Shown piece by piece: positions 27,680 through 34,699 of a DNA stretch of 64,000 nt. A program made the translations under genes and the position numbers. The DNA comes from Empedobacter brevis NBRC 14943 = ATCC 43319 (GTDB lineage Bacteria; Bacteroidota; Bacteroidia; Flavobacteriales; Weeksellaceae): assembly GCF_000382425.1 (NCBI RefSeq), contig NZ_KB908294.1, positions 1-64,000 on the forward strand. Direction: 5' to 3'. The notes beneath the pieces are model-generated. The model saw nothing but the letters and a program-made list of their open reading frames with translations. It did no database searches and was not told the DNA's origin. Every line of letters starts with the position of its first letter. Position 1 is the stretch's first letter.

Positions 27680-27703
27680 TGTTGAACTCAAATAATTTAA
27701 ACA

Positions 27704-28597
27704 ATGAAAAATCATTTAAAAACCTTTTGGGCATTTGCCCTGATACTCGGCTTTGCCGTACAATCTTTTGCACAGGATAGTGCAAAAACTCCGCTTGCAT
27801 TAGGCAAGATAGAACCGTATAGAATGGAAGTTACCTACGATAAAACTTCACATCTTATTTTTCCGACCGCCATTCGTTATGTGGATTTGGGAAGCGAATA
27901 CCTGATTGCAGGAAAAGCGGAAGATGCGGAAAACGTGTTGCGTGTAAAAGCATCGGTAAGGGAATTTGAAGCGGAAACCAATTTTTCTGTCATTACCAAT
28001 GACGGGCGTTTTTACAGCTTCAATGTGCATTACAGTTCCTATCCGGAGGCAATGAGCTATGACCTGCTCACGATGCAAAAGGCAGTAGATAAAGCCAATG
28101 GTAACGATGTGCTTTTTGAAGAATTGGGCAACAATTCTCCGTCATTGGCAGGCTTGCTGTTGGAAACGATTTACAAGAAAGACAAACGTATTGTAAAGCA
28201 TATCGGGGCTAAGAGCTTCGGTATTCAGTTTATCCTCAAAGGCATTTACATACACATCGGCAAATACTATTTCCATACGGAATTGAGAAACCGTACCAAT
28301 GTGCCATTTCAGATTGATTTTGTGAATTTCAAGGTAGTGGATAAAAAGGTAGCCAAACGTACCGTAGTACAGGAACGCCCGATGATACCGCTTAGGACTT
28401 ACAAGCCACTGGACGACATTGCCGGAAAAACAATCGAACAAAACGTCTTCCTGTTAGACCAATTTACCATTGCCGATGACAAGGTACTGCTGATTGAGAT
28501 TTTCGAGAAAAACGGAGGCAGGCATCAAACGCTCCAGATAGAAAATTCCGACTTAATCAAAGCCCGTTTGATTAACGATATGCACCTGAAATTTTAA
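27704..28597 (+). CDS. traN: TraN, DUF4138 VirB9-like conjugation protein
   Basis: A 297-residue exported protein with a signal peptide (cleavage near SFAQ, residue 24) and beta-rich sequence afterwards. It matches TraN (DUF4138), the VirB9-like outer-membrane core component in Bacteroidota elements. It lies 24 bp after traM and 21 bp before traO. Confidence 0.9.
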   Translation: MKNHLKTFWAFALILGFAVQSFAQDSAKTPLALGKIEPYRMEVTYDKTSHLIFPTAIRYVDLGSEYLIAGKAEDAENVLRVKASVREFEAETNFSVITNDGRFYSFNVHYSSYPEAMSYDLLTMQKAVDKANGNDVLFEELGNNSPSLAGLLLETIYKKDKRIVKHIGAKSFGIQFILKGIYIHIGKYYFHTELRNRTNVPFQIDFVNFKVVDKKVAKRTVVQERPMIPLRTYKPLDDIAGKTIEQNVFLLDQFTIADDKVLLIEIFEKNGGRHQTLQIENSDLIKARLINDMHLKF

Positions 28598-28618
28598 TAA
28601 CCTTTTAAAGTAAATAAT

Positions 28619-29179
28619 ATGAAAAAGTATATCTATACCGTGATGCTCATCTTTATGGCCATCACGGTCACACAGGCACAAAGAATGTTACCTAAACAGA
28701 AAGGATTGGAAGTGAGTACGGGTGTGCTGTCCGATGATAAAATCGGTAACGATTATTATATCAATGTAGCAATGACCGTAAACGGCAAAAATGGTAACTA
28801 TCAGCTTTGGGCGTTGGAATACACTCATCAATACCACGATTATAAAGACCTCCGCATACCGCAGGAAACTTATACCGCAGAGGGCGGTTACAGCTTCTTC
28901 CTCTTGGGCGATGCCCGTAAGAACATCACGCTGAACTTCGGAATAACAGGTGTAGTCGGTTACGAAAGTATCAACCGTGGCGAAGCAATGTTGTATGACG
29001 GAGCAAAAATTTTGAGCGAGGATAATTTTATCTACGGAGCTGGTGGACGGCTCACATTTGAAACGTACCTGTCCGACCGTTTTGTGTTAGTCCTGCAAGG
29101 GCGTACAAAGGTTTTGTGGGGTACAGACTTGGAACAGTTCCGACCGTCCGCAGGCGTGGGATTAAGGTTAAATTTTTAA
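28619..29179 (+). CDS. traO: TraO, outer-membrane-type conjugation protein
   Basis: A 186-residue protein with a signal peptide (MKKYIYTVMLIFMAITVTQA) and a run of alternating polar and aromatic residues ending in a C-terminal phenylalanine (GVGLRLNF), as in small beta-barrel proteins. It matches TraO of CTnDOT-like elements by order and length. It probably forms part of the outer-membrane side of the channel. Confidence 0.88.
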   Translation: MKKYIYTVMLIFMAITVTQAQRMLPKQKGLEVSTGVLSDDKIGNDYYINVAMTVNGKNGNYQLWALEYTHQYHDYKDLRIPQETYTAEGGYSFFLLGDARKNITLNFGITGVVGYESINRGEAMLYDGAKILSEDNFIYGAGGRLTFETYLSDRFVLVLQGRTKVLWGTDLEQFRPSAGVGLRLNF

Positions 29180-29191
29180 AACGTAAAAACA

Positions 29192-29641
29192 ATGATAGCA
29201 ATATTCAATAAATTCAGGATAGGATTAAGCTCAATATATGTACTCTTGGCAATCCTCACAGCTTCGGTTACGTTGGTATCTTGTAGCAAAGACGATGAAC
29301 TCGAAATACAGAACGATTTCCCTTTTGAGGTCAAAGTAATGCCTGTACCCAAAGATGTTGCCAGTGGGCAGACCGTAGAGATACGGATTACCATACAGCG
29401 AACAGGCAATTACAGCAATACGCAATATTTTCTCCGCTACTTCCAATTTGACGGTCAAGGCACATTGCGGTATTATGACGAACCACCGTATTTGCCAAAC
29501 GATTTGTATTCGTTGCCAACGGAGCAGTTCCGGTTGTATTACACTTCGTCATCTACCGTATCACAATCCTTTGAGGTTTGGATTTCGGATAACTTCGGTA
29601 ACGAAAAGCAGTTGAGCTTTCAGTTCAACAGTAGTGATTAA
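29192..29641 (+). CDS. traQ: TraQ-like DUF3872 lipoprotein
   Basis: A 149-residue lipoprotein. The N-terminal hydrophobic stretch ends in the lipobox LVSC (cysteine about 30), followed by an acidic sorting-like segment (SKDDELE) and a beta-sandwich-like domain. It matches DUF3872 (TraQ). It is the last gene of the transfer operon and is followed by a hairpin terminator. Confidence 0.85.
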   Translation: MIAIFNKFRIGLSSIYVLLAILTASVTLVSCSKDDELEIQNDFPFEVKVMPVPKDVASGQTVEIRITIQRTGNYSNTQYFLRYFQFDGQGTLRYYDEPPYLPNDLYSLPTEQFRLYYTSSSTVSQSFEVWISDNFGNEKQLSFQFNSSD

Positions 29642-29659
29642 TGCTACTTATATAAAAGC

Positions 29660-29690
29660 AAAACCGACTGTTACAGGTCGGTTTTTTGCT
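29660..29690 (+). terminator. Terminator of the traE-Q operon
   Basis: AAAACCGAC (29660-29668) pairs with GTCGGTTTT (29677-29685) across an 8-base loop, and the stem runs into a T-tract. It lies 18 bp after the traQ stop. Confidence 0.8.
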
Positions 29691-29753
29691 TTTCAGCTTT
29701 CGGTGTACGTTGTTTTTTTGTTTAAATTTACTTGAATTATAATCTTAACGGGT

Positions 29754-30035
29754 ATGGATACAGTTACGGCTCAATTGGTGTTTGGTATTATTGTTATCGT
29801 TATTGCGATAGTGCTTATTTATTGGATAAACCGCAGGAAATTTTACAGGCGTAATGGTATGGGTGCAGAGGGATTTTCGAGTTTTGAAGCATCTGTATTT
29901 ACCCGTTTTATAGAACGTATCGGCAAATGGATTGCCTATGCTTTAATTGTTGTCGGTATTGTCTGTATATGGACTTACAGCCAAATGAAAAAGGAAAAGG
30001 AACTGCAAAAAGTGGAGATACAAAACCCTCGATAA
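29754..30035 (+). CDS. Small membrane protein of unknown function
   Basis: A 93-residue protein with two membrane segments (about 7-25 and 61-78), a basic loop between them and a charged tail. I do not recognise a family with confidence, although similar small proteins occur after the tra operon in related elements. It has its own start after the traQ terminator. Its base composition resembles the tra genes rather than the AT-rich gene after it. Confidence 0.65.
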   Translation: MDTVTAQLVFGIIVIVIAIVLIYWINRRKFYRRNGMGAEGFSSFEASVFTRFIERIGKWIAYALIVVGIVCIWTYSQMKKEKELQKVEIQNPR

Positions 30036-30053
30036 TCAATCTGCTCATTCAAG

Positions 30054-30082
30054 TTGCCACTTAAGATATTTGTATAATTTTG
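30054..30082 (+). promoter_or_regulatory. Promoter of the HEPN-like gene
   Basis: TAATTTTG (30075-30082) is a perfect TAnnTTTG -7 box, with TTG at 30054-30056 18 bp upstream. The segment TTGCCACTTAAGATATTTGT also resembles the ICE element TGCCACTT seen at other ICE promoters. Confidence 0.55.
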
Positions 30083-30119
30083 TAGTATCTTAAACAGCTT
30101 TAGGCAAAATATAATTTGA

Positions 30120-31409
30120 ATGAAACTACGAATTGAAAATTGGATTGATAATAATAATTTTTCAGAAGATGTAAATGTACTATTTACAGATGCCGTTACT
30201 TGCTATAAAGCTGGAGCGAATAGAGCCTCATTATTATTTTCATATTTGGCTTTTCTGACGATACTGAAGGAAAGAATAATTGGAGGAACTAAACCAAACT
30301 TATTTCCCCAAAGGGAATGGGACAAAATAATCTCAAAATTACAAAATGAAGACTTGTGGGAAGCAAGTGCATTTGATGCAACTCAACAACAAGAAAAAAC
30401 TGACCAGACTACAAAAGAACGCACTAAAGACCCAATATTTAACCTTAATGACAATCTACGATTACAAATAAAATATTGGAAAGATAGAAGGAATGACTGC
30501 GCTCATTACAAGGATAATATTATAGACACTTTTCATATTGAGGCTTTTTGGGCATTTATAGAGAGTAATATGTCCAAAATAACAATAGAGGGTGGAATGC
30601 AATCTCTGATAAATAAAATTCATAAACATTTTGACCCAACTATTACTCCACCGGATAAAGACATTTCTCCATTAATTCAAGAGATTGAATTTTCAGTAGA
30701 AAGGTCAAAATTGAAACATTTTTGGGAAGCATTATTAAATAATGGAGAATGGGATTTCGACTTATCTATAAGGAAACAGGAACTAATTAGTAAAAGTTTA
30801 GAGGTAAATAAAGGTTTTGTAAACGATAGTTTGATTGCTATTGTCAAAGCCAATAAGTATTATTTAAAAGACTTTCTGTCGAACCATCCTGATAAAATTT
30901 TGAGCTTTAATTTTAATGAGGAAGAAGTCCGAAAATTTTGGAAAACACAATTAACTTCTTGTAACAACATTTTAGGATTATATACTTCTTTTTTAAGAAA
31001 TGGTTTAATCCCACAAAATGAAATAGCAGAAGCAAATAAAACTATATTAAATGCTATAAGAGAATATTCTCCAACCATCAATGAGCATCAGATATTATCA
31101 GGAAATGGCATCTTAGATACTTTTAAACAAGTGATTTTAAACAACATTAGTTTTATTGGGTATAAGTCATATTTATGGGTAAACGATAGAGCTGATATTA
31201 TTTCCGGAATAATCAAAAATTGCCCGTCCGATAAGGATATAATTATGAGATTAGTTGAGCACTATAATCAACGAGATAATTCTGATTGGTTATTGGAAAG
31301 ATTTAATAATATATTTATTGATGGTAGTACCATTACCATTGAATATAAAAATATTTTGCAAACTGATAATGTAGAGATACCAGAGAAATTAAAAAAATAC
31401 TTTGCTTAA
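30120..31409 (+). CDS. HEPN-motif protein of unknown function, candidate RNase-type defence effector
   Basis: A 429-residue protein of no family I can name. Residues 15-130 are helical, and RRNDCAH (R123-H129) includes RNDCAH, the R-x4-H pattern with asparagine after the arginine that marks HEPN ribonucleases. Preceding features fit HEPN folds: helix LFTDAVTCYKAGANRASLLF, then YLAFLTILKERII. The C-terminal 270 residues are helical and rich in asparagine and lysine, with no motif I recognise; they might be a sensor domain. The gene is far more AT-rich than the ICE backbone and stands alone between its own promoter and terminator, like a cargo gene. An RNA-cleaving abortive-infection protein is the most likely role (inference). 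Confidence 0.7.
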   Translation: MKLRIENWIDNNNFSEDVNVLFTDAVTCYKAGANRASLLFSYLAFLTILKERIIGGTKPNLFPQREWDKIISKLQNEDLWEASAFDATQQQEKTDQTTKERTKDPIFNLNDNLRLQIKYWKDRRNDCAHYKDNIIDTFHIEAFWAFIESNMSKITIEGGMQSLINKIHKHFDPTITPPDKDISPLIQEIEFSVERSKLKHFWEALLNNGEWDFDLSIRKQELISKSLEVNKGFVNDSLIAIVKANKYYLKDFLSNHPDKILSFNFNEEEVRKFWKTQLTSCNNILGLYTSFLRNGLIPQNEIAEANKTILNAIREYSPTINEHQILSGNGILDTFKQVILNNISFIGYKSYLWVNDRADIISGIIKNCPSDKDIIMRLVEHYNQRDNSDWLLERFNNIFIDGSTITIEYKNILQTDNVEIPEKLKKYFA

Positions 31410-31430
31410 ATATTGTGAATAAGCAATATC

Positions 31431-31465
31431 AAATCGGATAGCCAAAAGGTTATCCGATTTTTTGT
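31431..31465 (+). terminator. Terminator of the HEPN-like gene
   Basis: AAATCGGATA (31431-31440) pairs with TATCCGATTT (31451-31460) around a loop that starts GCC and ends GGT, followed by more T residues. It lies 21 bp after the stop codon. Confidence 0.85.
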
Positions 31466-31480
31466 TTACAGAGGTAGTAA

Positions 31481-31520
31481 ACCGCCAAACACTACCTTTC
31501 AACGCCAATCAATACTACAT
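31481..31520 (+). promoter_or_regulatory. ICE-type repeat element upstream of the HTH pair
   Basis: ACCGCCAAACACTACCTTTC followed by AACGCCAATCAATACTACAT repeats the GCCAAACACTGCC / CTTTCAACGCC modules of the traA and DUF1896 promoters, here in the opposite module order. It lies 60 bp upstream of the first HTH gene. Confidence 0.4.
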
Positions 31521-31579
31521 TTTCCAACCCTGTAACACCCCTTAATATCTTCGACTTCCACAGAAAAAATGAGCAAAAA

Positions 31580-31891
31580 ATGGAAGTTATCGCAATACAA
31601 AAATCCGCATTGGACGGAATGAAAAATGAGCTAAGGGAAATTTTGGAAATGACCGAAAATGCTGTACGGAAATACACCCCGATTTTCAAAGAAGAGCAAT
31701 GGCTCGACAACCAGGAAGTGTGTTTGATGATGAACATTACCAAACGGACTTTGCAGACCTATAAGGACAAAGGCTTATTGCCATATTCCAAACTGAACCG
31801 CAAGAATTATTATAAACGCTCGGACGTACAGGCTTTACTCGAAGCCGGACAGCCGTACAATACCAACGACAATGGATTTACTGACGAATGA
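31580..31891 (+). CDS. Excisionase-like helix-turn-helix protein 1
   Basis: A 103-residue protein. After an N-terminal helix comes a MerR/excisionase-type HTH (DNQEVCLMMNITKRTLQTYK, then DKGLLPYSKLNRKNYYKRSD, about 46-88). Such small proteins in CTnDOT-like elements (Xis2c, Xis2d) are recombination directionality factors or regulators. Its neighbour is a clear paralogue, and the integrase lies in the same element, so a role in excision control is likely. The 3' end overlaps the next gene by 20 bp. Confidence 0.8.
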   Translation: MEVIAIQKSALDGMKNELREILEMTENAVRKYTPIFKEEQWLDNQEVCLMMNITKRTLQTYKDKGLLPYSKLNRKNYYKRSDVQALLEAGQPYNTNDNGFTDE

Positions 31892-32171
31892 AACGGAAGA
31901 AATCATCGCCCATCAGGAAATGATAATGCAGTTGAGAAACCGTATTGAAGAAATATTGAAAAACTACCGTCCTGTAATGAACGGAGAAATATACTTGTCG
32001 GGCGAAGATGTATGCAAGCTGCTCCATATCAGCAAACGGACTTTACAGCAATACCGTGACGATAATATCCTGCCGTTTATACAAATTGGGGGCAAGATAA
32101 TCTATAAGGAAAGTGATATTCTGACCGTCTTAGAACAGAACTATATAGCCAATGACAGACATTGCTTGTAA
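31872..32171 (+). CDS. Excisionase-like helix-turn-helix protein 2
   Basis: A 99-residue paralogue of the preceding protein: SGEDVCKLLHISKRTLQQYR, then DDNILPFIQIGGKIIYKESD. It has the same HTH_17/MerR-like fold. The pair probably acts together in excision or in control of the tra and mob regions. The ATG at 31872 is the only sensible start in this frame. Confidence 0.8.
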   Translation: MDLLTNETEEIIAHQEMIMQLRNRIEEILKNYRPVMNGEIYLSGEDVCKLLHISKRTLQQYRDDNILPFIQIGGKIIYKESDILTVLEQNYIANDRHCL

Positions 32172-32265
32172 TTAATTTTGTTCTGACTATGTTTCAACGG
32201 AAGGACTTTAGTATATTTGCTATGTAAAATATAACAATACTTAAAGTGTTTTTGCTTTAGGTCTT

Positions 32266-32379
32266 GGTACTGAAAACTGGTAATTTTTTGTATCCCCAAG
32301 ACAATAAGTAAGAACGCTCACGTCATAGGCGTGGGCGCTCGCTTATTCGGGGATTAAGGCGTACCAGTGCCTCAGTATC
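32266..32379 (+). ncRNA. Highly structured RNA candidate upstream of the receiver gene
   Basis: Five nested helices can form in order: 32266-32273 with 32372-32379 (8 bp, one G-U), 32276-32282 with 32362-32368 (ACTGGTA/TACCAGT, 7 bp), 32292-32297 with 32349-32354 (ATCCCC/GGGGAT), 32303-32308 with 32342-32347 (AATAAG/CTTATT), and 32315-32322 with 32330-32337 (CGCTCACG/CGTGGGCG, one G-U). The result is a rod of about 35 pairs in 114 nt. Its G-U pairs point to RNA rather than a DNA site. A T8 tract follows at 32404-32411. It may be a small RNA or the leader of the gene at 32446. I cannot assign it to a known family. Confidence 0.6.
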
Positions 32380-32445
32380 GGTAAGTGTGGTTGCCTGCGC
32401 TTCTTTTTTTTGTGCAGGGCTACATCAACTCAAAAAAGTAATGAT

Positions 32446-32895
32446 ATGGAAACTGGTACAGCACAAAAAAAAATTACCCTCGCCTTTATCAATGATAAAA
32501 GCCCGATTTTGGATTTGACCTGCAACGACCTCGCTGCTTCAGGAATTGAAGTATCGTTCCGCTCTGAAAACATTGAAGACGGACTATTCCAATTATCAGC
32601 ATTAAAAACACTCCCCAACGTTTGTATTATTGACCTTGATTTTTACAATAAGAATGTGCTGGCACAGCTTCAAGAATTGAGAACACAATATCCAACCATT
32701 AAACTGATTGCACATAGTGATATTGATGCAGAAAAAGCCGTAAAATCTCTTTTAGAAATCGGTTTTGCAGGTTATCTGCTCATAGGTAGTGATGTGGACG
32801 ATTTTAAAAAAGCTATTGATGTTGTTACCAATGGCGATAGATATTTTAGTGTGGGAGTAGCGGAAATTACACAGGAATATTTCAGCAATAAGTAA
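32446..32895 (+). CDS. Stand-alone receiver-domain protein (degenerate response regulator)
   Basis: A 149-residue protein consisting of one CheY-like receiver domain. The phospho-acceptor aspartate is probably D63 (NVCIIDLDFYN), and the acidic N-terminal pair is reduced to ND (16-17). The segment that should read GYLLK has GYLLIGSD, so the conserved lysine is missing. The end VTNGDRYFS resembles NarL/LuxR-type receivers, but the DNA-binding HTH is absent. It may therefore act by protein contact and without normal phosphorylation. I start it at the ATG at 32446 (METGTAQKK). Codons 3-5 are complementary to the upstream folded RNA. Confidence 0.75.
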   Translation: METGTAQKKITLAFINDKSPILDLTCNDLAASGIEVSFRSENIEDGLFQLSALKTLPNVCIIDLDFYNKNVLAQLQELRTQYPTIKLIAHSDIDAEKAVKSLLEIGFAGYLLIGSDVDDFKKAIDVVTNGDRYFSVGVAEITQEYFSNK

Positions 32896-33173
32896 CGTTC
32901 CAATTATAATAGTGTAAAATATCTGTTCTAATCAAGCGGCGTTCTTTTGCTTCTTTTCTTTGGTCGCTTATGTGAAAAGAAAAGAAGTCACTGCATACCT
33001 AATCATTGGGATAATGAATATCCCACATAATAATGTCGCAACCTGTTTGGTAAAATGTAGGGAAAGGAAATTGTGCAGGAGTGCATTTTGACAAAGGGGT
33101 TGCACCGATTTGATGCAAAAAGACTGCCCCGACCATCGGGAGGATCTGTCTTTTTGCCGCCCGATTTTTCGGG
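32896..33173. other. Gene-free convergent region with three hairpins
   Basis: CTTCTTTTCTTT (32950-32961) pairs perfectly with AAAGAAAAGAAG (32976-32987). Two small palindromes follow: CCCGA-CCA-TCGGG (33128-33140) and CCCGA-TTTT-TCGGG (33160-33173). They separate the plus-strand receiver gene from the end of the minus-strand PRTRC operon. They may act as terminators, although T-tracts are weak. Confidence 0.45.
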
Positions 33174-33980
33174 TCAGGCGACTTTTATCGGGTGGGTGCG
33201 GAAATCTTTCAGATTGTGAAAAAACCCCTTGTATTCGGTCATTCCTCTGCGGAATAAGTTCCACAATAAGGAACAACCCATTTGTGTCAATGAGGAATTG
33301 ATAAACAAGTCCTGGTATTCCAATGCTTCGGCAAGGGAGCAACTTGGCGTGTTGTCTTCTTGTTCGGATTGCTTCAACAATTCGCCAAATTCATCGGTAA
33401 CAAATGGCAGGCTTGCCACCGTTTGGTATTTCTCTGAATTGGGTTGCTTTATCTCTCCGATGGTAGATAGTAACACTTGTCCTGTATCTTGGCTGTTGCC
33501 AAAATCCAACCAATATTTTGGCTCATCTTGGTAGTGTCTGCGGTAGCTTATTTCTTTTAGAATTTCAGCAACACCAAATCTCGCCTGTACATTGTCCACA
33601 CAAGTAATGGTTATGATTGCCCTTGCTTTTTCGGGTATTCTGCCAAACTTGTCCTTTTCAAATTTTACCGTTTCGGCTTTCCAATTTGTACCGATGCAAC
33701 GATTGATACGGTTTATCAATGCAACCGATTTGTACAATCCTGTTTCACTTTCAAAAAAACGCTGTCTGCCTAAATTGGCACTCGTGATAACATCATCATC
33801 CCAAAGGCGGACTTGCAACCCTGCGTGTCCTAACGCTATCAAGCTCTCGTTTATTTCCATTAAAGCGGTCACTACTTTTGAGCCTGTGCCACCTGCTCCG
33901 ATAAGGTTTACCGAAATCGGGTTTGTCGGATTGAGCAGATAATTGTCCGTAAAATGGATTGCTGTTTTTGCTGTATTCAT
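33174..33980 (-). CDS. PRTRC-system ThiF/E1-like adenylating protein
   Basis: A 268-residue protein of the E1/ThiF superfamily. The nucleotide-binding glycine loop is LIGAGGTGSKV (26-36), the adenylation site includes DDDVITSANLGRQRF (N69, R72, Q73), and TCVDN (126-130) is the family aspartate motif. The zinc-binding CxxC pairs of ThiF/MoeB are absent. E1-like enzymes activate the C-terminal glycine of a ubiquitin-like protein; PRTRC protein C in the same operon is a possible partner. I start at the ATG at 33980, which shares a base with the stop of the previous gene (TGATG). Confidence 0.85.
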   Translation of the reverse strand: MNTAKTAIHFTDNYLLNPTNPISVNLIGAGGTGSKVVTALMEINESLIALGHAGLQVRLWDDDVITSANLGRQRFFESETGLYKSVALINRINRCIGTNWKAETVKFEKDKFGRIPEKARAIITITCVDNVQARFGVAEILKEISYRRHYQDEPKYWLDFGNSQDTGQVLLSTIGEIKQPNSEKYQTVASLPFVTDEFGELLKQSEQEDNTPSCSLAEALEYQDLFINSSLTQMGCSLLWNLFRRGMTEYKGFFHNLKDFRTHPIKVA

Positions 33981-34699
33981 CACAATAGATTTTTAAGGGT
34001 TTTGTTATTCTTTTTTAATACTTCTTTCGGAAAGGGTTTATCTGTGTTGATAAGGTCTTTCCAAAGATTTACAATGTTTTTTTTCGTCAAGTTTTCGCAT
34101 AATGAATGGCTGAAATAGGAATTGAAAAAATAATGTTCCCACGCCTGTATAAATTCCTCAACCGAAGCCGAATTTTTAATGTCAATACTAACAGTACCCA
34201 TACATACGTTGCCCTTTTCGTAGATATTGAAAAATGGGACGTAATGCAATGGCGTTTTCTCGGTAGGTCTTCTGTCGCTTGCCAAAGCAAATACCGTAAG
34301 ACTGCTTTTGCTCGCTAACCAAAGCATTGGCGGTACTTGTGCCTTTCCGTTGGGTATGCCCAAACTATCTACAAAATACAGTTGTCTTTGCTGTGCTTTC
34401 GTGTACCATAGCACCGTACCTTTTTCGCTCGGACTGATATGCAGAATATTGGTCGGCAAAATTCCATTTGGCTTTAAAAAAGCTGTGTTCTTTTCTTCAT
34501 CGGTCTGTAAAGCCTTTGCCAATACGTTGGCTTCTTTTACTGTCAATGGGTGGGCATTGGTAGGCGTTCCGTTGCTATCCATATCGAAATGCTCCACGTA
34601 CATTGCTGTATCTGTTCCTTTGGTTTCATAGAAAACCAAAGCGGATTTTGGATAGTACAATGTGCCGAAATCTTTGGTTATGTCGTTTATGGTGTTCAT
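33980..34699 (-). CDS. PRTRC-system protein B
   Basis: A 239-residue protein matching PRTRC protein B by context and pattern (LYYPKSALVFYE near the N-terminus, TVLWYTKAQQRQLYFVD, HYVPFFNIYEKGNVCMGTV). Comparative work has proposed an E2-like fold for this family, and the conserved cysteine C166 (NVCMGTV) could be reactive, but I cannot verify either from sequence. It overlaps the preceding gene by 4 bases and ThiF by one. Confidence 0.78.
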   Translation of the reverse strand: MNTINDITKDFGTLYYPKSALVFYETKGTDTAMYVEHFDMDSNGTPTNAHPLTVKEANVLAKALQTDEEKNTAFLKPNGILPTNILHISPSEKGTVLWYTKAQQRQLYFVDSLGIPNGKAQVPPMLWLASKSSLTVFALASDRRPTEKTPLHYVPFFNIYEKGNVCMGTVSIDIKNSASVEEFIQAWEHYFFNSYFSHSLCENLTKKNIVNLWKDLINTDKPFPKEVLKKNNKTLKNLL

